A DNA stretch of 64,000 nucleotides from Oopsacas minuta (Eukaryota > Porifera > Hexactinellida > Lyssacinosida > Leucopsacidae), in assembly GCA_024704765.1 (NCBI GenBank), contig JAKMXF010000337.1, positions 1 to 64,000 of the forward strand, given 5' to 3'. The notes beneath the pieces are model-generated. The model had not been told where the DNA came from and made no database searches. It worked only from the letters and a program-made list of their open reading frames with translations. Shown piece by piece: positions 23,255 through 36,279 of the stretch. Within the stretch, counting starts at the first letter, position 1, and each line of letters opens with the position of its first letter. The position numbers were made by a program, and so were the translations under genes.

Positions 23255-26200
23255 AAGAGAAAGGGACCTAAATTAGTAAAATCATTAGTAATCATTTAAT
23301 TTTCTCTAAAAATTTGTTATCATGGATCGAACACGGAGATGAATTTCGCCAATGAAAAGCGAATTTAGAATTCCAAAGATCTCTCAGTAAGAATTATAAA
23401 ACCTAAGCATCATAGTTAGAAAGTAATGGGCACTACCTAGCAAGCGAACGCGATACGTATATCTTATAATTATCATATATATAGTTAACTAGTTTGCAAA
23501 GTCGAGGAGTTCAAGCTAATAACCACGATATTATACGCTATTCCGACAATATGCACCTTGTATGGTGTGCATTCTTAACTGCATAAATCACACCTTTGGT
23601 ATTGGCAGTTTTTTCAACTGACAATGTGCATTGTCGATAGGTATATAAATATGTTGTATACTTTCCATCCTCAGTTTTGTTTTCATGACACCTAAAGTAG
23701 GTAATGGATTGTTTTGGTGGTCAAAACGATTGCTAATATATGCTCGCTTTTGGGAATCATGTATCTTCCGTCAGCTATACATCATTTCACTTTGTCGCAT
23801 TACAGGCGTAGAAGTTTCAAATTTTTATGAAATTCTGGGGGGCGGAGCACTTATTTTATATATGTCAACTCATTTTAAAGAAAAACCCCTACTTCAGGTA
23901 ACAAATCCTGGGGCGAGATAGGCCCATCATTCCCCCGACTTTTTTCAGGTGGGGTCAGGCCCCACCGCCCCCTGCAACGACGCCTATGGCTCATAAGTTG
24001 CTGGGTTTAGGACGTAAGGATATTGAACATCTAATCTTGGTTATTAAACATTAATCTTGGGATATCTGTAGTTGATTTTTCATCAATAGTATATTGGGGA
24101 ACATGAGAACTAATAATTAACAGTAGTAAACCGAAATCCACATATCTGTTTAATCTGGGTATTGCTCATCTTGGAGGTTTTATTGGAGTGCTACAATCAT
24201 GCAAACGTTGCACCGCTAATGTTGTCGATTTATGGCATTATGAGATAGCGATAATTAATCACAGATATCGTCCTGGCAATTATTTGTTGGTTTTTTCTAC
24301 TGTAGTGTAAATTTGTTATACCATTAGCAGTGCAATAATATACTGTAGTTGTCAGGGGCGTAGGAAGCATATTTGAGAGGTGGGGCTAGCCTATAGCTCA
24401 CTATGTATATAATATAAGGCCCTCAAGAAATTTTGTATAGAATCTACAATCACCGATTAAGAGCACTAAAAAGAGATGCCATTTTTAATAGAGTCTCTCA
24501 AATCCGTTCTGCAGTAAAAATTGAAGGGAAATAGGCCCAACAAGGCTCAGATACTCCTAGACCCCCCTAATTGTAATTGGTTTAAAATTAATATAATAAG
24601 TACTGTTATACTAGTGTGTAATTTAAGAAACAGAATGAATAATGAATACCGAAGTATGCTACTGAATTAATTCTAACTGAAGTCATCAATCCAAATTTTA
24701 GAAACAGTGTGAGGGTGGCCAAGGGGGAGGTGGCAAAGTAGGAACAATACTAATAGCGGAAACAAAAGTATATTTCCAGTGTATTCAGGAATAAATATAT
24801 AAGAATCGTAAGTTATAGTAACTAGGTATTTGTTAGTTGAAAGATTCATAGATTATTGAAAGCAAACATGGTACATAGTTGTCATGAGTAACTATTGAAC
24901 AATTATATTCTTATGTAGCACTTAAAACACTAGATGTAAGTTGTCTGAATTGATAAATAAGTACTTAATCATTCAAAATAGCTTGTATACATAAGGAGAG
25001 TCATCACTACGGGTCTCGAGGCTAATATATTTGGAAATTTTAATTGTTATTATCCATGGTCCATCAGAGTTCCGTTAAATTGCTGTTTGTGTTAAAACTG
25101 GAGCTCTTAAGTGACTTGAAGTTAGTAATCTCGGCACTTTGTACCTAGTGTATAAAGAAATTCCAAAACTCTTCAAATTTGGAAAATTTCAATTTAGGAG
25201 TCATAAAGACTATGAAATTGTCCAAATTAATGACGTGAGGACATTTGGCATAACCTATCATTCAAATTTCAATCATCCATCATTATTGGCTGAGCAGTGG
25301 AAAATAATATAAATTTTCGAAACTAAAAATCTGCCCTGAGGGTCCTCCAGTTTCTTCAATCAATCTGGACATTAAAAATGTAAATATCGCTTTGCATGCA
25401 ACATATGAGATAGAATTATGCGTAGATATCTTATGACATCTCACCATTTTGGGAATTTTTCAAATCCATCCAATATGGACTTCACCGTGTTACATTTGGG
25501 GTAGGGTCACGGACGTCTTCTATAAGGTTACATGAGCTGACAATTTTGGCGAGTTTTCATGCAAAATCACCAATCAGCATTTTGGTAATAGAAATGTGCT
25601 TATAAATTGAATCATTCCACTAGTTTGGGAATTTTCAAATTCGACAAACTTTGACCCCACTAGGCAAAATCTTGTAATAGGGTCCTCGAGCAAATACATT
25701 AGGTTCACAAAATTAAACATGAATTTCTCACAACAACTATTTTAGGAAATATCGAACCATATTTAGAGTGGTCCAGTAAATACCTTTGGAATGCCAGCGC
25801 CTCAAGCCTTTGGGAATCCTGGTTTTGATGATATTTTGAGATTGGACCCATCCCAAATTAAATAACATTGAAACAACGAATTTGCCATGTCTGATCGATT
25901 TCAAATTTAACTCAAAATCTACTATAGTTATGGAGGCAAACTCACGGTTGTATAAAACACTACAATACAAGAGCTCAAAAATTCTTTATGCTAGTCAATA
26001 TTGCTCATACACTAGTACACTTTCGTTTTAAGACATTTAACTGTAAGAATCGATGACAAGACAGCTCAGAACACTTAACGCATTGCTAAAGGAAAACGTG
26101 TGAATATATTAGTCAACAGTGTCAAAACCCCAAAATTCACGGAATGCAGTAAAACGAGGTGGAAATTTCAGTCTCAGAATTCATTACATTAATAATCCTT

Positions 26201-26515
26201 CGCTCGTATCGGTATAGTAGAGTAATTTTGAATAATGCTGTGTTATGAAGCGGGTATTATAGTCCAATAAATGATCCTAAACATAACCTAATCATGTATT
26301 TTCATAAATCAGTCAAAATCAAATGATGAAAAATGAGAGATAGGAAAGCTCAATCATCAGATCGTAGATATTTTAGGAAAAATCAATCAAAAATCATTGA
26401 TTTGATCTGAATAAATATTCATGAAATAACCAGCCTTTGGCTCGGCGCATTGAGCCTCGAGGTATCAATTATTCTCCAAATTGACGACTCCTTTGAGTAT
26501 TATTATATAAATATA
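23255..26515. other. No gene seen; worn hAT-like ends
   Basis: AT-rich sequence with scattered short open frames. GCCCCACCGCCCCCTG ending at 23974, and CAGGGGCGTAGGAAGC starting at 24353, look like termini of two separate hAT-type elements facing away from each other. The frame at 25737-25970 has no recognisable domain. No RNA gene was seen. Confidence 0.4.
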
Positions 26516-26543
26516 CTAGCCACAACGCCGCCCTCTGGGCGGC
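26516..26543 (-). terminator. Helitron 3' hairpin and CTAG end
   Basis: A perfect 7-bp GC stem with a 3-base loop lies 7 bases inside the terminal CTAG. In Helitrons this hairpin is thought to signal the end of rolling-circle strand transfer. The neighbouring GGGCCTTCGGCCC stretch (26575-26587) is a second possible stem. Confidence 0.85.
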
Positions 26544-26651
26544 TTTTTCTGCTAGTTCCTGCGGAATGCTTTTCGGGCCTTCGGCCCTCACGATTGTTTT
26601 TTGGAGTTTGCGAACGCTACGCATCCGCATGTAATAGCTCTCAGTGAACAA

Positions 26652-29600
26652 TTATGGTAAGGCAAGTGGATATACAATGTTAGCAGTTTTGACATCTTTT
26701 GCTAATATAAACAGATTTCGAGATGAGCCTACTCGAGAACTGCCAACATACAGCTGTCCATGTGAAAAGCACATAGATTCCAAGTATAGACCGACCACTT
26801 TCAAAGATTGTCCTTGAGACTTGTTAATGGGCATCGCAAAACTCAGCCTAACTGGAAATTGGAGTCTTTTGAATTCGAATGGCATGTCTACAGGGATGAG
26901 TGGGATTCTGGGGATAAATACATCTTCTCCTGTTCCAGGTCCAGTTAGAATTGTAGCTTCAAGTACATGGGGCATCATGGATTTCACTGCCAGTCTTGTT
27001 CCATTGCAAAGCTTTGGAGCATACAGGTTTCTGATACGCATGATAGGTGCTCGGATTTTGAGTAATAAGCTGTGAGGTGGTAATCCTGGTGGTTGCAAGG
27101 AGTCTAGAAACTCAGTTGGATATTGTACAGCATCATTCTGCTCAACTACGGTGTCTATTGATTTGTAGGTGGTGTTATGACCTGGTAGTTTGTTAAGCAA
27201 AGACATGTTTATTGCTTCAACTTTGTCATTTCTTGGAGCTAGCATAGCCCTTTCACAGAGCCATTTTTTGTTTGTGAAGTGGTCAATGATGTTTGGATAT
27301 ACTTTATCCTTTAGTCATCTCCTGTTTCAACAATCTGCCCGAATTCTGCTGGGAAAGTGATCTGTCCATCAATAGAGTCTGGAGCCAGGGTTCCATTACC
27401 ATCCTGTAATAATATGTTTGCAAAGTGACCAGCTGTGGTATCATTCTGCAAGTGCACCCTCATGTTTGTTGATAAGTGTTATTTTTCAACATGTTGCCAT
27501 AGGCATGATGCCTTGAGACATGCATGTAGCTCATCAACTGGTGTGCTTCTTGGAATAAATGGCAGTGTTTGACGAAAATCTCCTGCGATGACTAAGGAAT
27601 ACCTCCAAATATAATGTTGTTGTCTCGTATGTCCCTTAGGGTTCGGTCTAGTGCTTCAAACGCCTTCTTGTGTGACATGGTGCATTCATCCCAGACGATG
27701 AGGTGGCACCATTCCAAGACGGTTGCAATCCCAGAACCCTTTTTGATGTTGCATATCGGAGTATCTTCATGAGTTAGGTTTAGTGGCAATTTAAAAGTTG
27801 AGTGAGCAGTTCGTCCTCCTTCCAATAATGTTGCTGCAATGCCTGAAGATGCTACAGCAAGTGCTATCTTGTTTTGACTTCGGAACTTTGCTAGGATAAG
27901 ATTGATGAGGAAGGTCTTGCCAGTTCCACCTGGAGCATCGAGGAAAATAATTCCTCCACTCTTTGCTAGGACTTTATTGATTACTGTATGGTATGCAGCT
28001 GCTTGATCCGGTGTTAGGAGGGGTTCATTATCTACTGTGAAAGATTCGAGATCTTCAATGCAGTAGCTTGTTGCTCGCAAGAGTTCCCGATTGGTGGTAG
28101 TGTTTGTGGAATAATCTGGAGATGGTATTCCAAAATCTCTCAGAATCTTGTCACTGAGGGACAGAACTAATTCCTCAAGCTTTTGCAGTGCTATGTTATA
28201 GATGGCTTCAGTATTGATGGATTCAATGGTAGAGTTGTCTTGATGAAACTGACAGAGCACATCTTCTGAAAGGCTGTCCTTGTGAGTTCCCACAGTCCAT
28301 TTGGATTAGACAATCCACATGTTTATTAGCATGATAGTAAATAGGTATCTGAGTTTGGTAGGGGAGTCAGTAGTCGATGCTTCTGTTAATGTATCATTCC
28401 AGTGAGAATCATTCTCTAGCAGACCTCTCTTGTTACATGCCTCTCTGTATGTCTGACAAATGTGGCCATCTACAGTTCTCAAATCGTCAAATGTGGTAGG
28501 ACCGTGGACGTGGTGTAACAACATTCTCAGGCAGAAGCACTCAAAGTTGTTGGGATGGATTGTGTACACCCTGCCAAGAGCATCACTTACCTTGATTCCA
28601 GGGAATCCCTCTACTTCTGCTCCTTGGGTACGTCGTGTGAACCTTTTAGTGCTATGGCACCATGTGTAGTACTTGGGAACATTGACATAGAGTAAGGGTT
28701 TGGCAAAGTCATCTTCCCGGCAAAGTTGGAAGAATGCAGTAAGGGTAGATTTGCTTGAGCTTCTAACTGTCGGTGTACACTATCTTGTGTGAAGTAGACA
28801 CGCTGGCCGTTTTCTAAATGAACACTCAAATGTACCACAGTTGGATATCGTTCGTGGATCGGGAAGCTGAATAATCTCCAGAGTGCTTCCTTGTTGGTAC
28901 TCAGTAATTTCATCCTTTCTGACTGTAGTGTAAATATTGCTTGATCTGTTCCTTTGTTGATGTATTTACACACATACTTGATGGACTTTATTGAGTTGCA
29001 GTATTCCACGTTGATATGGGCATCAAATGCCTTGCACAACAAAGGACTGTAACTGACTACCAATTTGTTGTTAACAGTGATGTACTCTTGATTCCCTCTT
29101 GAATGGTCACAATGAAACCACCATCTTCAGGTGCTCTTCTTCTGTATTTTGGGTATCCGTCATCACTAGATTGGGTTTCATTCACTAAGCGCTTTGGAAA
29201 GTCTTTAGTGCACCGGCCATCCTTCATGCACCGGGAATTCCTGTTGAGAATTCCACACGGTCCATGTATCATCTGTTTACGGATGGTGTTGTAGAGTTCT
29301 GGATCCTCCTCGGGGTTAGGAAATTCTGCACTGATGCATTGATCTATGGTTGTGTGGGCGAATTTTTTCTCTCAGCCATATCAGTATGTGGGAATGAGGA
29401 AGACCACGTTTCTGCCACTCAATTGAGTACATGTGACACATTGTCTTTCTAAATGCAACACCTTTTGTAAGAAGGTCCATATATTTGAGTAGCTTTTGCT
29501 TAAATACTCTGGCAACGATGTCGTGTCTGTTATGTGGTTTTTGTCCCATCATTAATGATTCAGTAATCTCAGGCCAGAGTGGATTACATGTAAAGGCGAT

Positions 29601-31080
29601 GGATAGATCAGGTCTGCCGTAATTTCGGACATATGTCATAGCATCCTGAGTTCCCTCGTGCATGTAGCGAGGGCTTCCGGTAAATGAAGAAGGTAGAATA
29701 ACCAATTTTCCAAAATCATGTGGATTTCCATCAGTGACTACGGCATCTCGTAAATGGATATAATCATCTACACGTAGTTTCTTTTGATGTAAGCGAATGA
29801 ACAACAGGCGTTCTGTCTCTACCTTAGCGTACATATCAACAACAATTTGGTTGAATAAAGTTCTGCGGCGGTGAATAAGATTAAAGTTGTCATCACGTAA
29901 GATGAAACGGTAAGCGTAAAAGTCCATTGAGGATACCTTATATCTAACCTCTTTCTTCCGATCTTTGGGTCTGTTTGTGAGATCTTAAAGTTATCTCCGT
30001 CCTGGCCCTTCCAGAAAATAAGTGGATATTGAAGTGTGTCATAGGCTCGATAGGTTTCAGAGATTCTGAGAAGACTACTGCACCGTTTTTCCAAAATAAT
30101 GTCTCTTCTCTCAAATTCTTGTCCAACAATCAGAATTGCAACCTCATTAGTGACTGGAGCATTGAATCTTCTTTATGTTCGCCATCAGGATTATTGTCAG
30201 CTTTAATTATGACCTTGTATTCTACTTCCAACTTAGACATTCTCTCTATTGTAGATTTGAAAGAAGACACATAGGTGTGGTGTCGATGTAACATGTCTTG
30301 GAGTGAGTGGACAATATCGTATCTTACTCCTGGAATAGTGTCGCATCTCTAATTAGTTTCATTAGCATCATTCCCCATGAAATATATTTGTAAGAATTGT
30401 GGATGCTCATCAGGTAGGGGAAGCAAGGATCCAGCTGTATGGTACACTTGACCTTGTGTTTTGAAAGTTGGCATGTATCCAGATTCTCTTGTTTCTTTCG
30501 TTACTCCAAAAGAAGTCATTTGGAAGCAAGAATTATACTTTCGTATGTTTTCCAGGAAGTGTCTTGATTCAGATGTCTCTCCTAGCATTAAACGTTTCAG
30601 TGGCTCTGATAGATCCTCTAGATCATGTAATTGTACTTTCCCACTTTTACAGCACATACCTAGAGTTTCTCACTTAAACTTCTTTGCCTTGCAAAATGGA
30701 CATACTTCTGTCATGCCGTAAATGATCAGACATGGTTGGTTTTTGTAGTCAAAGTTTGCATTATAGGAGAAGGCGGCATTCATAAGATTGGAATTTTTAT
30801 TTCTTGTTGTTTAAATTTTTGTTTTCATTGTTTGAAGATGAGCTTCTCTTTGTTGCTCAGTTTCTGAGCTCCTGGAGAGTGAATTATGTATCCGGGAAGA
30901 TTCAAGACGGGCTTCTCTTTGCTGCTCAGTTTCTGAGCTCCTGGAGAGTGATGTATGTATCCGTTTAGATTCAAGACGGGCTTCTCTTTTTTCTTCAGTT
31001 TCAGTTTCTAGTTTTCTTTTCTTCCTTGCAGCATCACGGATACGTTTAGCATCATCATTAACTCGGGAACATTTTTTCGT
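26652..31080 (-). pseudogene. Helitron Rep/helicase gene, broken
   Basis: Domains follow Helitron order from high to low coordinates. A charged N-terminus contains 23-residue repeats (31020-30842). A zinc-type CPFCKAKKFK...GMCC segment lies near 30690-30640. The Rep-like domain (30094-29060) has the HUH nuclease motif RGLPHSHIL near 29380-29410. The superfamily-1 helicase has Walker A GGTGKT near 27914-27936, LIVWDECTMSHKK as Walker B, AGDFRQTLPFIPR near 27580, and a C-terminal NKSQGQSLKVVGLYL box near 26800. At least six frame changes or stops interrupt the gene, and the likely start is lost near 31080 (no ATG in frame). It would have nicked and unwound DNA for rolling-circle transposition, but it cannot work now. 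Confidence 0.9.
30842..31020 (-). repeat. 69-bp coding repeats in Helitron N-terminus
   Basis: GCTTCTCTTT-headed units start at 30842, 30911 and 30980, exactly 69 bp apart, so the reading frame is kept. Each unit encodes 23 residues of the type SRSSETEQQREARLES. Such charged repeats are common near the start of animal Helitron proteins. Confidence 0.8.
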
Positions 31081-32238
31081 TATTTAATCAGTTGTGTAGA
31101 TGGTGTTTGGATATTGTAGACAATTGTTACGTAATTAATTTTTCATGTTATTAGTTATATTTATATTACACCGTTACAAAGTTTGAGTCGGTTTATCTAG
31201 GATTTCACTTGTAATCACTTGGACCAATCAGATTATACGTAGGAATAGGTACTGTTATGCAATACAGTTGTATATTGATTTGGTACATTCCGATTGATTA
31301 TTCTCTGTTACTATTGCGTCATTGAATACTGGTACCAATTGATTCACATGGACATGGTATAGTTCTTATTGTGCATTACATTCCGATTAGACATTTTACT
31401 GTTGCGTCAATTTCAGCTGTTTCTATAGCCGACTATGATATTACATTCCTATTCTTTAAAATAGAATAGAATGACATGTTTCCGAACATATTGGGATCTA
31501 CATAATGTAAATGACGGAGAAGTATAGTAACCTAGTACGGAATACGCTACAGAATAATACTAATTCAGTATTGTACGTAGCATTCCGTACCGTATTCCGT
31601 ACCGTTATCAATTTTGTACTAATTGCATAGGAAAATATTCGGATAAGATGTACATCGGTAGTATGTACTATTTCAATAACGGATCATCAATTTTGTACTA
31701 ATTGTATAGGCAAAATATTCTTGTTTGTTTCGTATAATCTTCCTTTTTTGTGAGAAGTTAGGTATCACTTTCTCCGCATTATTCCACGGGATCAATAAAC
31801 TGTGAATAGTAACTATTGTAATTGGTAGAATCTGATTGAACCAAATTCCCAGGCATATTCATAATATACGAAGGAAGGAATCTGACTGACCAACGTTGAC
31901 CAATCAGATTCCTCCGAAAATGCATTGATTTATATGGGCGAGGTGTGAAAAATTCACATATCTTGCCCAAAAATGGTCCAATTCAAAAAATATTTCTTAT
32001 TTGGAAAGGTTGAGTACTACTTAGTCGACACACAAAATTTGGTTCGAATCGGTCCAGGCATCTCTGAGAAAACGCGTGGACACACATACATACACTTTGT
32101 TTTATATATATAGATTTAGAACATTATAATTCACAAATATACGCATATGGCAATTATGTTATTGAAATATTTTGTAAAATCAAACCCTTTTGCACCCGTT
32201 GAGTGTAAGTAATGTAAATTTTGAGATTCTACTAATTC

Positions 32239-32606
32239 GTTTACTTTGTATTCATAAAAACAACAATTAATTTACATATGAGAAACTTGAAAATGCGAAA
32301 TTCGATTGCAGTGGTACTAATTACCCCGGGGTAGCTGTTTAGAGCAAGCCTGTATCTATATTTTGAGATTGGGATAATTTGTTTGATATATATTCATAAA
32401 GAACAATAAATTTACATGAGACATATAAAAATGAGAAAATCTGGCCCAGTTTAGTGTGTACCCGTGTGTAGCCGTTTAGAGCAAACTTATAAATACATAT
32501 ATATATATATTTCGAAATTTGACAAATTTGTTTACTTTATATTCATAAAGACAACAACAAATATACATGGGATTAATCCAAAAGTGTGAAAATCGGATTC
32601 AGCATG
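32239..32606. repeat. R3 tandem repeat, three units of about 145 bp
   Basis: Units headed by GTTTACTTTGTATTCATAAA and its variants start at 32239, 32381 and 32530. Each continues with an ACAACA...TTTACATATGAG...AAAATG...AAATTCGG series. The same series occurs in the small Helitron at 53.0-53.6 kb. The last unit is cut by the foldback element at 32611. Confidence 0.7.
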
Positions 32607-32610
32607 TTCA

Positions 32611-32726
32611 TGTTTATCAGGGAAGTATATAGAATTCAATGTAACTTCATTAATGAAGTGTAGAATTCAATAAAACTTCATACTATATAAAGTTTTATTG
32701 AATTCTATATACTTCACTGATAAACA
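32611..32726. mobile_element. Foldback MITE, 116 bp
   Basis: The arms TGTTTATCAGGGAAGTATAT (32611 on) and its near-perfect complement ending at 32726 pair over about 30 bp. Inside, TAGAATTCAATAAAACTT (32661-32678) is an exact complement of 32689-32706, leaving a 10-base loop. The whole element can fold on itself and has no coding capacity. It interrupts an R3 unit. Confidence 0.7.
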
Positions 32727-32820
32727 CGACACATACATAGTTATGGGACAATTTCAAAATTGTATAACGTAAATCCTTTCCCTGACAACGAACAAACAAC
32801 CAAACAAACAACAATTAAGA
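32727..32820 (-). mobile_element. 5' terminus of second-family Helitron
   Basis: On the minus strand TCTTAATTGTTGTTTGTTTG begins at 32820 after an A. It matches the 5' end of the small Helitron at 53676 (TCTCAATTGTCGTCTGTTTG). With the R3 repeats beside it, this is the 5' part of a non-autonomous Helitron. Its 3' end is not visible: the large Helitron's 5' end lies only 125 bp beyond the R3 array, so one probably truncated or invaded the other. Confidence 0.55.
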
Positions 32821-35800
32821 TGTAAAACTAGATTTATGCAAAACACCGCAAGAAGGCACCCAGGCAATTTAAAGCATTATGGGACATTCCTTATGTTAAT
32901 GCTAACGATTAATTTCAACTGGTTAAACTTAATATCAGGTGAAGAAATTAAATTTATCATCATCCCAAATTTGATCACTTATACGTCTTCATCAAGGGTA
33001 CATCTATTTCCTCTCTGAGTCTGGGCCCCTCAGAGTTCGGTCGTCGTTCCTCAAATTGATTACCCAGGTGGTCCCTGCTATTTGCCAGACATATTCCATC
33101 GAATCTAGAAGAAATCTCCAATACACTCTAATGTGATTTTTCTAAAGATTATTTCGCAATCCTGAAAATGGCCATATAAGGGCATATTGAAGATAAAGTC
33201 ACAATGATACGAGATAACAAATCAAAATGTATTATGAAGGTGTAGGAAGTTGAATGTGTATTATAATATGGCTATCTTGATATTACTATAATTGTAACGA
33301 GTATCGAGTTAAAAGTTAATATTGACAAAGAAGTGCAATCAATGGTTTCAACTGTAACTCAAGAAAGAGACTATTTGTGGTATTTTTATTTAAAAAATAT
33401 TTCGAATATTTCATATTTGAATTTGTGGAAATCAAAGACCATTATTGTCGTTTTATAGCACTAGCTTTCTTCCGACCACTCACCTTATTAGCCCATAACA
33501 TGACGTCTTTTCCACTTGACAATATTTCCAGAGGTAAATTGTGTGATTCATCACTCAAATTTGTGAAACATGATAATAGCTTCAGTATATATGCTAATAT
33601 CACGAGTTATTAACTTTGAATTAACTACAATGCTCTTCGATTTATCCTTTGTTCCAGAAAATAATTTTGGTTTCCAGTTCTTATATTACGTAGTTCACTT
33701 ATCCCCTAATTTTAGCCTCAAACCACCCGAACATAATGGTAAAACACAACCCAATAGACAAATTATTAGTAAACATTGATGATATATCAATTATTGCAGA
33801 AGTAGCAACAGTATGTTTAGAACATGATATAAAATTTCATGGCCCTATCCTTAATAGTTTATATGATATTTGCTCCCAAAGCCAATTTTTCCCTCATCGC
33901 CATCCAGAGCCGAAGCAAGCAGGCTCATATTACTTAGTTTAGGTATCCCTACAAAATATATGGAGGGACCAAAGGTTGGTCCGGTTGGATAAAACTATAC
34001 CATTAGTGGACCAAATGTTGGTCCGGTTGAAACTAGACAAAGTGGACTGTCTGCTACTGCCATGCCTCCTGTAAAGCAGATTTTTGCTGCCAGAGGGCGG
34101 TGGCCATGAAAATATCTCATAAATTGCCTCTATGTTGATAGATATCGATCTGACTATATAGCTCTATGAATAAATGGACTATTTATGCCTAGGGATAATG
34201 AAATTTTCTATAATTTTAGCAATAAATGGCCACTTATTCAGGGGGCTAAGTATTGCTTCTTCTTACTCGATATCTCAGGCCTTGTAGACCGCCATTTCTC
34301 TTGGCTCAAATGCAGACTCGGCCTGTATGCCAGCAATATTCCAAAGCTCAACGGTTTTGGATAGATCTCAGCATATATGAAAAATAGTCTCGCACGCTCC
34401 AGCTACTTATAGTAGTTATAACTTCTTCTAAATAGTTTTTATTGTTAAAGCGCGCCGACACAGAAAAATGTATTCAGTAGATGCCAGACTAATCCGGTTA
34501 TAAGAACTCTAGCTCGATTTACCGAATATTTGTATATTATTCTATTGAATCATTGCCATATACAAGAAAATACTATTCAGGATATAAGAACGTTATTCAA
34601 CATATAAGTTAACAATTTTGTAATATTATCGATATCCTGGAAATTTGATTCGCATCGTGTAATTTTCGTAAGTTTCTGAAATGAAATCAATCTTTAATAC
34701 AAAATCTACCACAATAATGACGCATTTGTGTGTATTACGTTATAGATCACTGTAATGGCGTCAGATTTTAAGAAAAAAATAAAATGTGAATCAGGGTTAC
34801 CCGATGAGGTGCCCACAAAGTTCTTGCCAAGTTCCTGCCAAGTTTTTACCAAGTTCTTGCCGAATTAATGCCAATTTCATGCCAAGTTCTTAGCAGGTTC
34901 TTGACGAAGTTAATGTCCATGCCAAAGTTCATGACTCTTGCCATGTTCTTGCAAAAGCCAAAATCTAAGAACTCTGTTCTTGGTGTGGCAATACTGGTGG
35001 TAATGGAAAAAGTGAAATGTATTCAAATCCGTGAGTCTTACTTCTGATCCATGAGGCTTGACAACTATGTATTAGAAAACGGTTGCCGCATACACCTATA
35101 CAATTTATGTGCGTGTTAAGAGTATGTCTTGAAATCCTGAGACAGTGAATATCGCTTATAAGAACCATTGTTGGATATACACATGTAAATCGAAAACCTA
35201 TCAGGATTAACTTTATTAACTTCATGAAGAACACACATGACATACATTTATCAGAATATATTTAGACTAGCGCTTCCTAAATACATCTTATTAACTGATT
35301 ACGGCTGGGAAAAACATGAAATTTAATGACGTTAGAAAGGTGCTGAGATGGACTAAAACGTTAGTATTCGTTGTTGTTACGAACGTAACACTTCGGCGTA
35401 ATCGGTTAGTCAGAAGTCATTGGAGCAATGATGCTCGAATTAGGTATGACATGGGAAGGTTAATATAGGATGGCACGCCCCTGGCTACGATGGATTGTTA
35501 AAATTGACGTATGTTTACAACCCGTCAACCAAGTGACGGAATATGTGGTGTGCACAGAGGTACGCCGTTTGGAAATTGCAAAGATTTTGACTTTTTCATA
35601 CACGCTCAAATTATATCTCATTGATGAAAAACAAATTAGCAGCCATTTAAAATGAAAGAAACGTGTTGACTTGAATCGTGTTTTTGACGGACTTACCGTA
35701 CAGCTGGAGAAAAAATCTTGTTATTATTCGAAAGTATAGTGTTGGTGGATTATGACCCGAATTGTAAATATGTGTGATGACTTAGCATTGAGGTTTTGAA

Positions 35801-36279
35801 TATTTTTCCATTCGTGTCAACTATAATGTGTTATTTCACAGGCTACTCATTATTATTTTGAAATAAGTTTTCTTCGACATACGATTGAGGGCTGCTGGAT
35901 TATGTGTTTAAAATTTCTTTTAACGATGTTCATTACTTTTCAAAATATTGTATTTTGAAAAATTAAACGAAGAAGTTAGACTAGGTTCTTTTATCACAAA
36001 TTTGACTCACTTATACTCATCAGATATAAGCGAAATTAGTATCATTGGAAAGAAGAGAGTTAAACGATTTACGCAATATGTTGTGATTTTAAAAATGTTT
36101 ACCTTTAGTTATTTTTTTGGCTAAAATTTTTAGTGCAAGGGCTCCCTTGAATTTATCCACCTAAAACTCAGAATTCGATTCTTAAATTTTATGCGCATAC
36201 TTTGGTGATATGGACGTTTATGAAAAGTAAATTAATTAAAAAATATTACAAACTTGCGAGCTAGAAGAAGTTAAATTTT
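32821..36279. other. No supported gene
   Basis: AT-rich sequence. An ATG-started 68-codon frame at 33736-33942 (MVKHNPIDKLL..., ending GSYYLV) reads somewhat like protein and follows AG-ending pyrimidine-rich runs, but I recognise no domain. A 15-bp direct repeat AGGTTGGTCCGGTTG recurs near 33972 and 34024. Short tandem repeats lie at 34813-34950. No RNA gene was seen. Confidence 0.35.
34813..34950. repeat. Degenerate short tandem repeat (CCAAGTTCTTG)
   Basis: About ten imperfect copies of an 11-12 bp word such as CCAAGTTCTTG, with variants ending in CCTG, TTAC or ATGC, lie head to tail. The length changes would break any frame, so it is a minisatellite and not coding. Confidence 0.8.

Larger units (their letters stand above)
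26516..32114 (-). mobile_element. Full-length Helitron, 5.6 kb
   Basis: On the minus strand the element starts TCTATATATATAAAACAAAG at 32114 and ends CTAG at 26516. It is flanked by A on the 5' side and T on the 3' side, which is the Helitron insertion signature. Just before the 3' end is the hairpin GCCGCCC-AGA-GGGCGGC (26527-26543). Between the ends lies one large Rep/helicase gene, now broken. The 5' leader of about 1 kb holds a duplicated ATCAATTTTGTACTAATTG box (near 31606 and 31686) and CAATCAGATTC-type boxes, but no gene. Confidence 0.9.

Noticed and set aside
23685-23921. 78-codon plus-strand frame (MTPKVGNGLFWW...)
   Set aside because: No recognised domain, and it runs into worn hAT-terminal sequence.
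33736-33942. 68-codon open frame, mildly protein-like
   Set aside because: No domain recognised, no conserved neighbour and no clear splice partners. Kept only as a note in the flank entry.
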